A stretch of DNA of 64,000 nucleotides from Hygrocybe punicea (Eukaryota > Basidiomycota > Agaricomycetes > Agaricales > Hygrophoraceae), in the NCBI GenBank assembly GCA_963556145.1, contig OY744461.1, forward strand, positions 4,588,001-4,652,000. Direction: 5' to 3'. This document shows, piece by piece, positions 9,901-21,943 of the stretch. The stretch's first letter is position 1, and every line of letters starts with the position of its first letter. The notes under the pieces are model-generated. The model saw only the letters and a program-made list of their open reading frames with translations, did not search any database and was not told the origin of the DNA. Made by a program: the position numbers and the translations under genes.

Positions 9901-12302
9901 ATGTCCTTGCCCGTTGTCAAAACCTCGACTCCTGCTGTCAATCCCGCGGCTTTCAAATACTGGCCTGATGCGCCGCCCAAAAAGCTGCAGGAGCTGCATC
10001 GCATTTTCCAAATCCAGTACATGGTCCCGCCCAAGATTCCGGCACCCAACAAGGATTCCGGCACCGTCCCCGTCTTTTCTCGTAACCTATATGTACTGAA
10101 GACTCACCCCCACGATGCCACTGCCCGAGGCGAGTTATGGCGCGAAATGCCCGAACGATACGAGGAACCGCTCCGTTGCTTAATTTATCAAATGGATATG
10201 TACATCTACGTGACAGCAGCCATCGCATACAACAAGGCACCCAACTACTCGCCGGACTACGTCAAAAACGATAAGGAAGGGACCGATTCACTCCGGGATT
10301 ACCTCAAGTATACCGACACCGTCATGGATGAAATTTGGGCAGAGGTTTTGGTCGCAAAACGGGCCAACGAGGTCACCCGTGACTGGCGAAGCAAGATCTT
10401 CGATGATTGGCTCCTCAAAGAGTTTTATGTCGGCAAGCACTCTCCATCCGCTTTGATTCAACATGGCGCCGTGAACACCGAGATCAAGCCCGAGGACCTA
10501 GGTGAGTAGATATATGCATTTCTGGCCAAATGAAATCTCACATCTGGCATCATAGATTGGGCAAAATACGACGAATCCGTGCCTGCATGGCACAGCGGAA
10601 CCTCTGCAAATTGGTTGTTTGGTGGGCTGCCAGACGCCACAAAGCTCGAAATCATCGGTCAGGTTATTGCATGGTGTAAAGGACATAGCTTCCTCGTCGA
10701 TGCCGATGTGGCGGAGGACGATGAAGGTGTGATCTAGAATTACATGTGTGAATGTGCTAATAATATAATACATTTGCAGAAGAGCCGGTTCCCCAGGGCA
10801 AGGGCAAGGGCAAAGCGTAGGGATGACCAAGGGTTGACATATGTGATAGGGTGAGATTTTCCAAGGGTTTTGAAGGGTTTGTTCTTGAATCATTATCTAT
10901 TGCAGATAGTGATAGAAACTTGGTGGGAATTTCAAAGAGTTATATATTTTCTAGTTTCTCTCCAAAATTTAGGTCAGATTTCTTCAGTAGTTATTGTGCA
11001 GTTCCATTTTCAAAAAGGAGTGTTTTTCAAAAACCATAGGGGTTGAAAAACGCGGACCCCTATGGTTTTTGAAAAACACTCCTGTTTAAAAATGGAACTG
11101 CACAATAACTACTGAAGAAATCTGACCTAAATTTTGGAGAGAAACTAGAAAATATATAACTCTTTGAAATTCCCACCAAGTTTCTATCACTATCTGCAAT
11201 AGATAATGATTCAAGAACAAACCCTTCAAAACCCTTGGAAAATCTCACCCTATCACATATGTCAACCCTTGGTCATCCCTAGCAAAGCGAAGTCAAAATC
11301 GGCCGGAACACAGAAGGTATCTTCCGCTGGTTTGTAAACGTTTTCACCCATATCAGTGGATAGATGTATTGAATATTCAGGTGACGCAGGTGGCACAGAC
11401 AATTCGTCCGAGAAGGATAAAAAGAAGCCCAAGCCCAAGCCCAAGCCCAAGCCCAAGCCCAGTAAGTAGTGTCATTGTCTGTGATCATCACACACGGTAA
11501 CTCCTCATCATCACAGAACGCACCGTGAAGTCCAAACCCGATGACGACGCTGAGGGTGAGTTATTAAATTCTAAATATCAAGATTATAACGCAAATTATT
11601 CATTCATGCATAGACGATATCAAGATGGAGGAGGACGTAGCCCCAGTAAAGAAGAAACGATCCAAGGCTCAAATGCGTACGTTACTCACTTTGCTCTGAA
11701 TAATGCACTGACATGTCGCAGTCGCTGTCAAAATTGGGCCATCGCGCGGATCCAAGAAATCGGAATCCGAAAAATTGACGGTGGAAGTTAAACCACCCAT
11801 CTCCTCCGAGGCGGATGATGTGCCACTGGAATCTGCAAAGTTGGACTTGCCGGAATGGGGTGGGTTGATGATTTCTGATGACGATATAATCATGCACGAC
11901 AACGATGGACCTCCCGAACCCATACAGGAGTCTCTCAGCGGCGATCATGAGGACGGCGAGACAGCAAAGAGGAGGAAGCTGGATCTGGCATTGGAGCAAG
12001 CGGGCATTATTGCAGAAACGCTCCAGCCAGTGAAGCCTCCGAAGAAGTCTCCGACTCCGGGTATGTACATCACACTTTATATAGATTTCACATCTGATCA
12101 TGTCAATATCCTAGGATTCCGTCCCAATACACGTGCATCGTCACGCCATCAGTCGTCGACCCCTGCGGAGCCAGGCGGTTTATTAATGGATGTAGATTGG
12201 AGCAATATCATTCCTCCCAATATCCTAGTCTCCATTCCTCCCAGCCAAACGAGGTCTTCATCTCCCAAGGTGTCGACATCCAAACTGGACCCTGGGCCTT
12301 AA
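9901..12302 (+). CDS. Multi-exon hypothetical protein; one exon carries a hAT MITE that can be read as an intron
   Basis: I read exons 9901-10501, 10556-10726, 10780-10816, 11283-11329, 11381-11461, 11517-11555, 11614-11676, 11722-12060 and 12115-12302. They total 1,566 nt, a multiple of three, with TAA at 12300-12302. The N-terminal part (MSLPVVKTSTPAVNPAAFKY...) is rich in Trp and Tyr and has no domain I recognise. The C-terminal half is acidic/basic low complexity with a KP repeat at 11430-11461 and DDD/KKKR patches, which would suit a nuclear protein. All introns except the MITE are 45-54 nt (58 for 11556-11613). The 464-bp MITE (10818-11281) sits inside the exon that starts at 10780. If transcripts keep it, translation stops at TAG 10818-10820. 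If 10817-11282 is spliced out, the frame is intact with two extra codons. The start at 9901 is the ATG that opens the conserved-looking part; an in-frame ATG exists at 9631. Confidence 0.7.
10818..11281. mobile_element. 464-bp palindromic hAT-type MITE, copy 1 (candidate intron)
   Basis: The ends are TAGGGATGACCAAGGGTTGA and its complement, and the two arms stay complementary almost to the centre (near 11040). Exact 8-bp duplications GCAAAGCG flank it at 10810-10817 and 11282-11289. A second copy with TAAGGTTGACC ends and the duplication CCCAAGCC is at 50759-51224. Because the target duplication begins and ends with G and the element begins with T and ends with A, GTAGGG is created at 10817 and CCCTAG ends at 11282. 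No coding capacity. Confidence 0.92.
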
Positions 12303-12928
12303 TTTCGGGTGCTGTAAGTCCTCTTTTTGTGGAGTATTAATTATATTTGACTAAAGACACTTTTATCTCAGTCGTTGATTTCTGGTAATGTGTTGATAAT
12401 CTGTGCCCTCAACGTCCTCCTCTACCGCCATTCTTTACATTTGTACAATATCTGTACAATTCTTTTTTTGCTCTATTGAAAATGGCTTGTGTTACTTTCC
12501 TATGACCATAACAATTGAGCAAGATAATAAGCAGACACAGATATCACATAAGACATCGATCTTGGTGACTGAAAATCTGTTTGTCTAAATTAAATGTATT
12601 AATTTCAGTTCATGTTTGTCATAGAACAGCCACCACAGGTAACATGAGAAGGACAACCTTGGATTATTATGACTCGAGCTAATGAACATTCAAATTGAAT
12701 ATATGTAATAAACCAAAACTGCCAACTTTATGGACCAATTAAATGAGGATACACATAGGAGACGGTGCAGCAGTAGCTGCTAGCCCCTAGGACCCCGGAG
12801 ACCCTTAGCCAGTAGATTCCCTTTCCTGTAGTAGCTTAGTCATCCATCCTTGGGTTTCCTCAGCTTTCCCCTCCCAGCCGCGGCTCCCCCTGAGCTCTTC
12901 CCTGAGGTCCGGAGATTCCCCCTCCAAC
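12303..12928. other. 3' flank of the gene; possible diverged LTR fragment
   Basis: No gene is visible. The part from about 12760 to 12915 resembles the 160-bp LTR at 14156-14315 (shared order of AGTAG, TTCC, GTAGTAG, a CATCCATCC block, CTCC near the end), so it may be a diverged solo copy. This is a weak visual match. Confidence 0.35.
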
Positions 12929-13132
12929 GGATGAGGAATTTTTGCCATCAAATAATATTGAAACATCCACTCAAATATTGAAATTATTTTGTTGCTATCA
13001 TAAGTCCGAAAATGTTGAAAACATATCGTTATCCACTTTTTACAACGTTTTCGGACTTATGATAACAACAAAAATAATTTTAATATTTGAGTGGATATCT
13101 CAATATTATTTGATGGTAAAAATTCCTCATCC
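12929..13132. mobile_element. 204-bp palindromic MITE
   Basis: The ends are GGATGAGGAATTTTT and its complement, and the arms pair along almost the whole length (for example TCATAAGTCCGAAAA with TTTTCGGACTTATGA) around a short loop. A partial copy of one arm (GGATGAGGATTTTTTGC followed by ATCAAATAAT) is at 36475-36540. No clear target duplication was found. Confidence 0.75.
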
Positions 13133-13824
13133 ATCCCCTGTGACAACGGTAACAAATCCCCCTCGTATGGTGGCAAGCATAACCATCACTCCAAGGAAAG
13201 CTATGACTATTCAGTACCGGAATATTAGGTATGTTACGAAAACATTCAATTGAATAAAAACATTATAAAGCTTCAGGCACACCTTATGATGTTTTTGGAA
13301 GAGCTTACAAATAAGATAATGTCATATGATCAATCCAATTGTGTTAATTGTTGTTCATGATCTGAACCACTTAACTAGTTAAATAGATACATGGGCGGTG
13401 CTTTCTCTTACTATCACCAATCCACGTGAATCTCCACGATACCATCCATATCTGCATTGCGGTTTTGACTGTTCTACATTTCCTTGCAAACGCAACCATA
13501 TTTCCAAAACTATGCCAAGACCAACTTATGTATATCTCTCTTGAACCAATTTCCGTTCCTTTGATATCGACCCTGACCCAAGAATTGGGTGTTTTTCAAA
13601 GAAAACTCATAGAACATGAGTTTGCCCCAGATCAGGGCGATGCAACAATTCTGATGCACATAAATGCAACACAATGTGTAAGGTTCAATGAAATAACAAA
13701 TAATACTTTGACGCTCAATGCATTATTCGCTTGGACTACATTTAAAGATAGCGCATTCAATATGCAATTACATTCTATTTAATATGCCAGAACATATTTC
13801 TTACCTTCTAAATATCTCTTTGCT
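13133..13824 (+). other. Helitron left flank or 5' part; open frame 13426-13782 unrecognised
   Basis: An open frame of 118 residues (MNLHDTIHICIAVLTV...) ends at 13782. Its base use resembles the Helitron coding region downstream, so it may be a broken N-terminal piece of that element, but I recognise no motif. A Helitron 5' TC terminus could not be placed. Confidence 0.3.
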
Positions 13825-14155
13825 TTGTATTGTCTTCTCAAACCTATCACTGTCCAATGTCGTTGTAAAATGATCAATGCATTGCTTATGCGATCGCTAT
13901 TGAAACGACATGATTTCAGATCATATTTATTTCATGGCATTACTAGTTCTCTATCACATGCAACGTTGCTGTGGACCACACTATGTTTCATAATACGGCA
14001 TAGCCGTTCAAACATAATTGTGTTCAATTTGAATTTATTCAGAAACTTGTTAAAATCTTTATATATAAAGTCCATTCATAGATATGACTACATTGGTGGT
14101 GGTAAACGAATACCAACATTCAAGTTTAGCTTTCTTCAATCTTTCATGCTACCGT
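13825..14155 (+). pseudogene. Helitron replicase/helicase, N-terminal piece upstream of an insertion
   Basis: The frame ends ...FKFSFLQSFMLP exactly where the LTR element at 14156-16142 begins. The codons immediately after that element continue in the same frame (SNNINHDSDILFEYVGHIDQ at 16146 onward, typical Helitron N-terminal sequence), so the two pieces were one reading frame before the insertion. The early part of this frame has no recognised motif and may already be decayed. Confidence 0.55.
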
Positions 14156-16142
14156 TGGAGTAGTGGGACCTGCCAGTCACGTGACCAGGCTCCCACGGTT
14201 GACCTAGTTAGTAGCCTTCCCGATGTAGTAGTCAGTCCATCATCCATCCTATCCATCCCGTCTTACCTCTCGAGTCCTGCGTGAGCCCCCGGAGAGGTAC
14301 CTCGGTACCTCTCCATCGTGGTGATGAGAGTGCGATCGACCCATGGATCTCTTTTCTTTGGTCTCTCAGCTTTTTTTTTTTTTTTCTCCACCTTTTCTGG
14401 AGAGACGACTTTTTTGGCCTCACCAACCCGCTGCAGCGCAACGGACATTCACCATTCATACCACAGGCTCTCGCGTCACCTCTGATGCTCATGTTTGGTC
14501 CACCAGTGCCCCGCGTCGACCCTCGTTGACCCTAAGATACGGCCACGAGCCTCTTTGAGCGGCCCAGCCCCAGGACACGTCAATCTTTTTTTCGACCCCG
14601 TTGTACACCCTCGATAGACCCAAAACGACCTCTCAACGATATGTCCGACGTTCTACGGCCCCACCCTGCCCCACGTTGTCCCACAGACACCGTCGACGTC
14701 CGTTTTTGACACCCAACGGCCACCCGCGTACAGCCACCTCACCATTCTTCGACCCCCCGTTTTTCGTGCACCCCAGACCCACGCGTGTTGATCCAAAACC
14801 TCGCATCCACGCTCGACGACCCAACACCCCGGTTCTACCCAAACGAACCCCCGTCGCCGTCTATTTTGGACACAACGCGTCCCGCCACGCCGACCCTTCG
14901 ACCCCATCCTTTCGTGGATTCCGGCCCCAACCGCATTCATCCAACCCCCTGCGCCCTCGTTCCACTCGCCAGAACCCATGTTACCCCTACGTTACACCAG
15001 ACGAGCCCCCACCGTCGTTCTCAGACACCCAAGCCACGCGCCACGTCACCATCGCGCGGCCCCGTTCTGCCAGCACAACCGGCCTAGACCAACTCACCAA
15101 ACTCGCGGCCCACCCCCCAGAACACCCTGCGTCTCGTTAATGCCCCGAACGAGCCCCCACCGCCGTTTTTGGTCGCACCACGGATCCGTCGCGCCCACCC
15201 GTTGGACTCCCGTTCTTTCGTGTACCCCAGCCCCACACGGACCCATTCGACCACCCGTGCCCTCATTCCACTGGCCAGGACCCCCCGTTCATCTCCATTG
15301 CGCCAAATGAGACCCCGCCGTCGTTTTCAGACACCCGCGCCGCGTGCCACGTCACCACCCCCCGGCCAGTTCCTAACACCCTACCTGGCCCCGCGAACCC
15401 TCGTTCAGCTCCCTGTGGCATCGTTCTCGACCTGGACGAGCCACCCGATCCCTTCGCGTGATACGCCAACCCCCTTCGCATCGGGATACTATGCCTCGTT
15501 AAGTACAACCCTATGCCCCGTCAGTATTATAGCTTTTATTATAGCCTCATCCCCTGTTCCCCCCCATACTGGATGTCAATCACAGTCTACCTACAAGCCG
15601 TCACTACACTACGTTCATGCACCCGTTTACCCGATCTCCGCCAATACAGTTATATTTTGGACCACCTGAACCTTCACACTGCACTAAGTACTTGCTAGGA
15701 CGATTCGAGGGATCTTTGGCCTTGCGTTGTGAGCCCGAACCCTTGCAAGGGAGGCATTCGAAGAGTATTGAGTTTGAGGAGAGTCTTGTATAGTCTGGTC
15801 ATCTACTGCCCCCTGCGCGAGGACGACTTCCCGCTTCACGATATAAGGCCCCGGCCTTGATTCGAGGCATTCTGAGGGACTGGGAGTTGTGGCTTGAGAG
15901 TTTTTTGGTCAGTTTTGTTTGTTTTGTGTTCTTTTCTGTAGCAGTTGGCGACGAGGGCGTCGCCATGAGGAAAAGGGGCACTTGGAGTAGTGGGACCTGC
16001 CAGTCACGTGACCAGGCTCCCACGGTTGACCTAGTTAGTAGCCTTCCCGATGTAGTAGTCAGTCCATCATCCATCCTATCCATCCCGTCTTACCTCTCAA
16101 GTCCTGCGTGAGCCCCTGGAGAGGTACCTCGGTACCTCTCCA
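14156..16142. mobile_element. Non-autonomous LTR retrotransposon (short LTRs, no gag/pol)
   Basis: Two 160-bp direct repeats, 14156-14315 and 15983-16142, nearly identical, start TGGAG and end CTCCA (TG...CA with inverted ends). CCGT precedes the first (14152-14155) and follows the second (16143-16146), a target duplication; ACCGT would be the 5-bp reading if the LTR ended one base earlier. A purine tract GAGGAAAAGGGG sits a few bases before the right LTR, as expected for a polypurine tract. The 1.67-kb interior contains no protease, integrase or reverse transcriptase. This fits a TRIM/LARD-type element that borrows its enzymes. It interrupts the Helitron frame. Confidence 0.85.
14316..15982. 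other. GC-rich interior of the LTR element with Pro/Arg-rich open frames
   Basis: The interior up to about 15480 is C-rich with degenerate direct repeats (blocks like GAGCCCCCACC, GTCGTTTTCAGACACC). It yields overlapping Pro-rich frames in all forward phases, such as 14601-15140 and 15169-15669. None has a convincing domain, and equal openness in several frames argues against a real protein. The last 280 bp before the right LTR (15700-15970) are less repetitive and may descend from the 3' end of an autonomous relative. Confidence 0.5.
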
Positions 16143-19100
16143 CCGTCTAATAATATCAACCATGATTCTGACATATTATTCGAATATGTGGGGCATATTG
16201 ATCAACAAACAGCCAACACTTTATATGGAGATAGAAAAAAATATTTGTGGGTCAAAATGCCTTTGCATGAACTTCTGCCAAAGTTGACGGTGAAGGATAT
16301 TGGTGAAATAACAACAATACATGGTATATATTTGTCAAAGACATTACGAAGATTACATGGACAAGATCTATCTGTGCCATTAATGAGGCATAATTGTTCA
16401 GCCTGTGATACTCATGTTTCTATTTTTCATGTGCATGATATTAAATCACATAAAGACCTGTGTAAACAGTGGTACAGAAGACAACAAATGACAGAAACAT
16501 ATGAGTGCGGCAAAGAAGAAACTCAGACTCAAATGAAAGAAGAATTGGACAAGTCAGATGAGCAATCATTTCCTCCTCCTCCACCATCTATTGAATTGAA
16601 GGAAACCATAATCAGCAACTGGTGCAGAGATACATCACCCGAATGTTTTCAAGAAAGTGGGTGTGCCGTGTGCGGTCAATTGGTTGCATTGAAGAACATG
16701 TCTTTATTGTCAAAGACAAAGGTTAATCTGAAAATATTAACTAGAGACAATATGGGAATCACAAGATGTGAACGATATCATTGTTCTGATCCAATAGAGG
16801 ATATCAAAGGTCCAGTGCTAGATAACACATGTAAATGGATATGCAAACCATGTGTGCTCAGTCTGAATAAAGGCCAAACTCCCAAATATGCTTTGGCAAA
16901 TGGACTTTGGATGGGAAGAATTCCTGCACAACTTCAAAATCTAACATTTGCTGAACAACTTTTGATTGCCCGTGTTCGTCACAACAAATGTATTGTTCGT
17001 GTCTCATCTGGGATGCATAAAATGAAAGCAAATGCCATCATGTTTCAAAATCCAACACCAAAGATATATCAACGGTTGCCTCCAACAATTAAAGAACTTG
17101 ATGAAGTGCTAGCCTTCATTTTCACAGGTCCTGCCAGACCAACTCCAGAAGACATGGAGCGAACACCTTTATTGGTTCACCAAAGGTGAGTTTCTGCAGC
17201 TTTAGAATGGCTGAAATTGAACCACATGGATTACTATGATTTAGATATCTCCTATGAAAATCTAGCACAATACCCAGATCATGGAATTCCTGTTGTGGTT
17301 GCATATCGACCAGCAGACACAAATAAGGAACCGGAAGCCACTAGTGCATTTGACAATGAAGAGGAAGATGGTGTGGAAGATGGGCCTTGTCCCTTTGTTG
17401 TTAGTGGGGTAACTGGCGAAAATCTAGATATTACAAGTCCAAAGGCATTAATAGCTAGAGCAACCAAGCACTTGATAGATGACCATGGTGGTGTTCTTGC
17501 CATAAGCCATGCTAGAAATCCAGAATCGTTCTTTAATAATCCTCAGTTATATCCTATAATGTTCCCCTGCCTATTTCCATATGGCTTGGGTGGTATTAGC
17601 AGCATTGACAAGGATGTTTTAAGCATCAGTGATATGATGCACAAAAGGCATCTTCTGATGTACCATGACAAAAGATTTCAAACTGATCCCTATTTTCCAT
17701 TGATTGCACTCAATCAAGAACAAATCAAGGACAGTACAACCGGAGGATATTTGTTGACTAATAAACATAATTTCAACGATATTGCAGATCACCTGATAAA
17801 TATCAATACAGCTGTTGTGGATGACCTCTCTAAAAGATTATCTAGAGGTGATAGAGTCAAACCAGATACATCAGAAGAGAAAGCATGCTATAAACTCATT
17901 TCTGATCTGGATCACGTAGCTGGTCAGGTCAAAGGTTCAATTACTAACAAGAAATACATGCGAAATGAGATTTGGTCTCTGATATCCTATATTGGTGCTC
18001 CGACTTGGTTTATCACTTTTGCACCTGCAGACATCAATCACCCACTATGCTTATATTATGCTGACAACAAAGAAAAGTTTTATCCTAAACTACGTCTACC
18101 CCAGGATTGTTACAAACTAATTGCAAACAATCCAGTTGCTGGAGCCCGCTTCTTTCACTTTACTACTGAAATTTTCATCAAACATATATTAGGAATAAAT
18201 GAATCTCATCCTGGCCTGTATGGAAACACATCAGGTTATTATGCAATGGTAGAGGAACAAGGACGTCTTACCTTGCATCTTCATATGCTGCTGTGGATAA
18301 AGGGATGCCTTACACCTCAGGAAATACGTGACAAAATTATGGGTGAAAATTCCGACTTTCAGAAAAGATTAGTGGCATACTTGGAAAGTTTGTGTGTAGG
18401 ACAATTCATGACAGGTTCTAAAGATGAGGTATCACAGAAAATGGAACAGACAATGTCGAAACCTGAATATCAACCACCGACATGTGTCCTGCCAGATCCA
18501 CCATCATCTAATTGTTCCATGAATTGTCAATATCACAACAAAAGATCAACATGGTGGCAAAGGTTTCAAGATGTTGTAGATGATCTTTTATTGCGATTAA
18601 ATGTACATAACAGGCATGACGGCAAAAAAAAGCCATATTGTCTTAATTCGAAAGGTGAATGTAAACGACGATTTCCCCGTGATATCTTTCAACAAACTTT
18701 TGTAGAACCTAACACTGGTGCTCTCAACCTCAAGCATGGTGAACCTTGGATGAACACAGTGACACCTGAAGTTACATATATGCTATGATGCAATTCTGAT
18801 GTGACCAGCTTATTATCAGGTACTGCTATAAAGGCCATAGTTGCATACATAACAGATTATATTACAAAATTCTCCTTGAAGACCTATAGCATTTTTGAAG
18901 TGATAAAAAGTATTTTTGATAAGAATTCTGAAATGATTGGTGGCGACCTGAAAAGAAAAGACAAAGTCAGAAAACTGTTTACACAAATAGTCAATTCACT
19001 CACCTCCAAAATTGAAATTGGTGCTCCAATGGCTTCATTATATGTCCTTGGAAATCCTGATCACTACACCAGTCATAAATTCGTGCCATTCTTTTGGAGA

Positions 19101-19457
19101 TCTTATGTTAAAGAGGTTATCAGTGCATGGTCTGATGAAGAAATTGCTAATATATGTGAAGACCAAAACAATGCACAAAAGGTTGTTATTGGTAAGAATA
19201 ATGACGCATACATTGGACTTTCCAAAGTAAATAATTATATGTTCAGACCCGCCTTGTATGATAATGTATCACTGTATGACTGGATACGTCTCGCCACTAT
19301 GGAACCAAATAAAAGATGCACCAAAACAAAAACCAAAAGGGCCAGAAAAGAACCCATGCAAAACCATATTTTGGACAATTTAGGCTGTCATGATTTGTCT
19401 GACTCTTGCACTGAACCTACTAATGTTGACTATTCCAGTGATGAACAACTTGTCTGA
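16143..19457 (+). pseudogene. Helitron Rep (HUH endonuclease) part, two in-frame TGA stops
   Basis: One frame runs through the interval with TGA at 17187-17189 and 18786-18788. Order of features: Cys-pair zinc-finger-like segments near 16396-16410 and 16660-16680; a conserved block LNHMDYYDLDISYENL after the first stop; the Helitron-like N domain; the HUH motif as TLHLHMLLW near 18270-18300; and after the second stop the two-tyrosine segment AYITDYITK near 18843-18870. HUH plus paired tyrosines define rolling-circle Helitron Rep proteins, which nick and join single strands during transposition. At the second stop the family usually has Arg (MRCN.DV), so CGA-to-TGA is the likely change. The frame is lost at 19457 by a shift that the next feature continues. 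Confidence 0.9.
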
Positions 19458-21943
19458 TGTCATTGATAATGATATACTCATGGAGATAGATGAAATTCCA
19501 AAACCTGATGGTTTGAATAAAAATGCAGGTTTAGAAATAGCTGATAAAACAAATGAAGTTGATCTTAATAAATTGACAAAAATTTAAAATGATTATACTT
19601 TACATTCCAATCATCCACAATATCTTACCCACCATGCCAAAATGAAAGGGAATGATCCTTTCATAGTTCCTAATTTTATTCCAAACACTTTGCCAAGGGC
19701 TGACCGTGGTGATCGAGAATATTATTGTTGTACAATGTTAACGTTTTTCAAGCCATGGAGAAGTGGCAAAGAACTCAAATGTAAATTACAAACATGGGAT
19801 AATGCTTTTATAGACCATGAGTTTTCTAAAAGAGAGCTGGAGATCATGAAATACTTTGGTCTGCGGTATGAGTGTTTGGATGCAAGAGATGATTTCTCTG
19901 CTAAACGTCAGAAGAATAATACTGCAGATATAAGGTATTCATGGGCGACCTCAAACGGTCTTGATGAACTGGATGACATGCACAATGCTGAATTTGCATT
20001 TAATGGCGACGACTTCAACAACAATATTGATGAAGACAATAATGACACAGAAATACTCCTGAAACTTGGTCAAAAAGGACAAAAGAGGAAAGATCAAATG
20101 CTGATAGCTGAAAGAGCTTTGAAAAGGTCAGGGTGGCTCGATGATTGTATTGATGGTACCCCAGATATAGGACCATTGATACCTATAGAACCACCTGTAG
20201 TACAATCAGCAAAATTGTGGAGAACTGCAGTCCTTGCAAAGAAAAAGGAAATCATCGATGACAGAAATAAAAATTTACCAACAAACACAGCAACCATAAA
20301 TAAATTGGGAAATTTTCAATATAATGATGTCAAGATAGTGGATGCAGCATACATCAACCATTTGTTTATTCCTGCAAACAGAGCTGATCATCATCTTATT
20401 GATGTAACTATCAAGGATTACAAGTTGAACACTGACCAAAAGAGAGCATTTCATATCATTGCCAATCACTCTACCTTGATTAACAGTTCTGATAAGCTAC
20501 ACATGTATCTTGGTGGGATGGCAGGCACAGGGAAATCACAAGTCATCAAAGCATTGACTAGTTTCTTTGGTAAACACAACGAAAATCATTGGTTTGTGGT
20601 TCTTGCACCAACTGGTGGTGCTGCTGCCCTTGTCAATGGATCTACATATCACTCAATTCTGGGAATTAATCATGGGGGTTCATCTCGTTCCCTTGCACAA
20701 GTCCGTGCCAATCTTGATGGTGTGGATTACATTTTCATTGATGAGGTGTCAATGTTATCTTGCAGAGATATGTACAAAATCAGTGCTCAGTGTGCAAAAG
20801 CACGTGGTGTTTATGATGAACCCTTTGGTGGCATTAATATGATATTTGCAGGAGATTTTGGCCAACTTCCACCAGCTATGAGTGGTGCTCCTTTGTACTC
20901 CGGAACCATTGGTGTCCAAATCAATTCCAGTCAAACTATAGCAAATCAGGAAGCTGCTATAGGCAAAGCTCTTTGGCATCAGATTACAACAGTTGTTATA
21001 TTACGTGAAAATATGAGACAAACCAATCAGTCAAAAGAAGATGTCCAACTGAGACAGGCGTTGGAAAACATGAGATACAAAGCATGTACTCCCAATGATA
21101 TTGCATTTCTTCGTACTCGTGTTGCAGGAAAAGGTCCAAATGATCCAAAATTAGCCCAAAAGAAATTCAGGAATGTATCAGTTGTAACTGCATTAAATGC
21201 ACAAAAAGACAAAATCAATGAACTTGGTATTCAATGTTTTGCTGCTGAAAATAGAAGACCATTAACATCATTCTATTCTATAGACAGATGGAATGATCCT
21301 ACTAGTTCCAATAGCAAAAGAAAATCTCATCACATGTCAACAATTTTGGATCCTATTCGACACACAAAGATATTGGAACCTTCACTCCAAAAGCTACTTT
21401 GGAGCCAACCACATGCATCATCCTGAGCATATACCAGGAAGATTGGACTTATGTGTAGGCATGCCAGTGATGCTGAGAAACAATGATGCAACGGAGTGCT
21501 GCATTACCAAAGGAGCAGAGGGCATTGTTGTGGGTTGGCAGAGTGCAATAGGTCCGGAACAACAAACTGTACTGGACACTTTATTTGTCAGATTATTGAA
21601 TCCTCCAAAAAAAATCAACAAAGAAGGACTTCCTGAAAATGTGGTGCTGATTACAAAACATGTCACTTCCACCATGTGCTCATTACCCAATGATGATGTG
21701 ATATCTTTGTCAAGAGAACAAGTGTTGGTACTACCTAATTTTGCAATGACTGATTATGCATGTCAAGGACGTACTCGTCCTAACAATGTAGTTGACCTCG
21801 GTAGTTGTAGAAACCACCAATCCTATTATACTTGCTTATCAAGAAGTGCTTCTGCAGCAGGAACTATCATCTTGCAAGGCTTTGATCCTAAAGTAATTAC
21901 AGGTGGTGCTTCTGGATATCTCAGCAAGAATTCAGGGGATTAG
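19458..21943 (+). pseudogene. Helitron PIF1-type helicase part, frameshifted
   Basis: After a frameshift near 19440 and a TAA at 19585-19587, the coding line continues at 19642. It shows the pre-helicase block (NTLPRADRGDREYYC.TML.FFKPW), Walker A as GGMAGTGKS near 20512, IFIDEVSM near 20735, FAGDFGQLPPA near 20846 and RENMRQ near 21006. A frameshift near 21395 moves the frame to PEHIPGRLDLCVGMPVMLRNNDATE and YACQGRT / YTCLSRS near 21757-21850, the PIF1 motifs V and VI region. This is the superfamily 1B 5'-3' helicase fused to Rep in Helitrons. With at least two shifts and one stop here, the copy is not autonomous. The stop at 21943 is due to another shift near 21920. Confidence 0.9.

Noticed and set aside
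10851..11248. Pairs of 62-residue frames (and 50811-51122)
   Set aside because: Mirror frames of the palindromic hAT MITE.
14601..15669. Pro/Arg-rich proteins of 100-179 residues
   Set aside because: Several overlapping frames are equally open in C-rich degenerate repeats inside a gag/pol-less LTR element.
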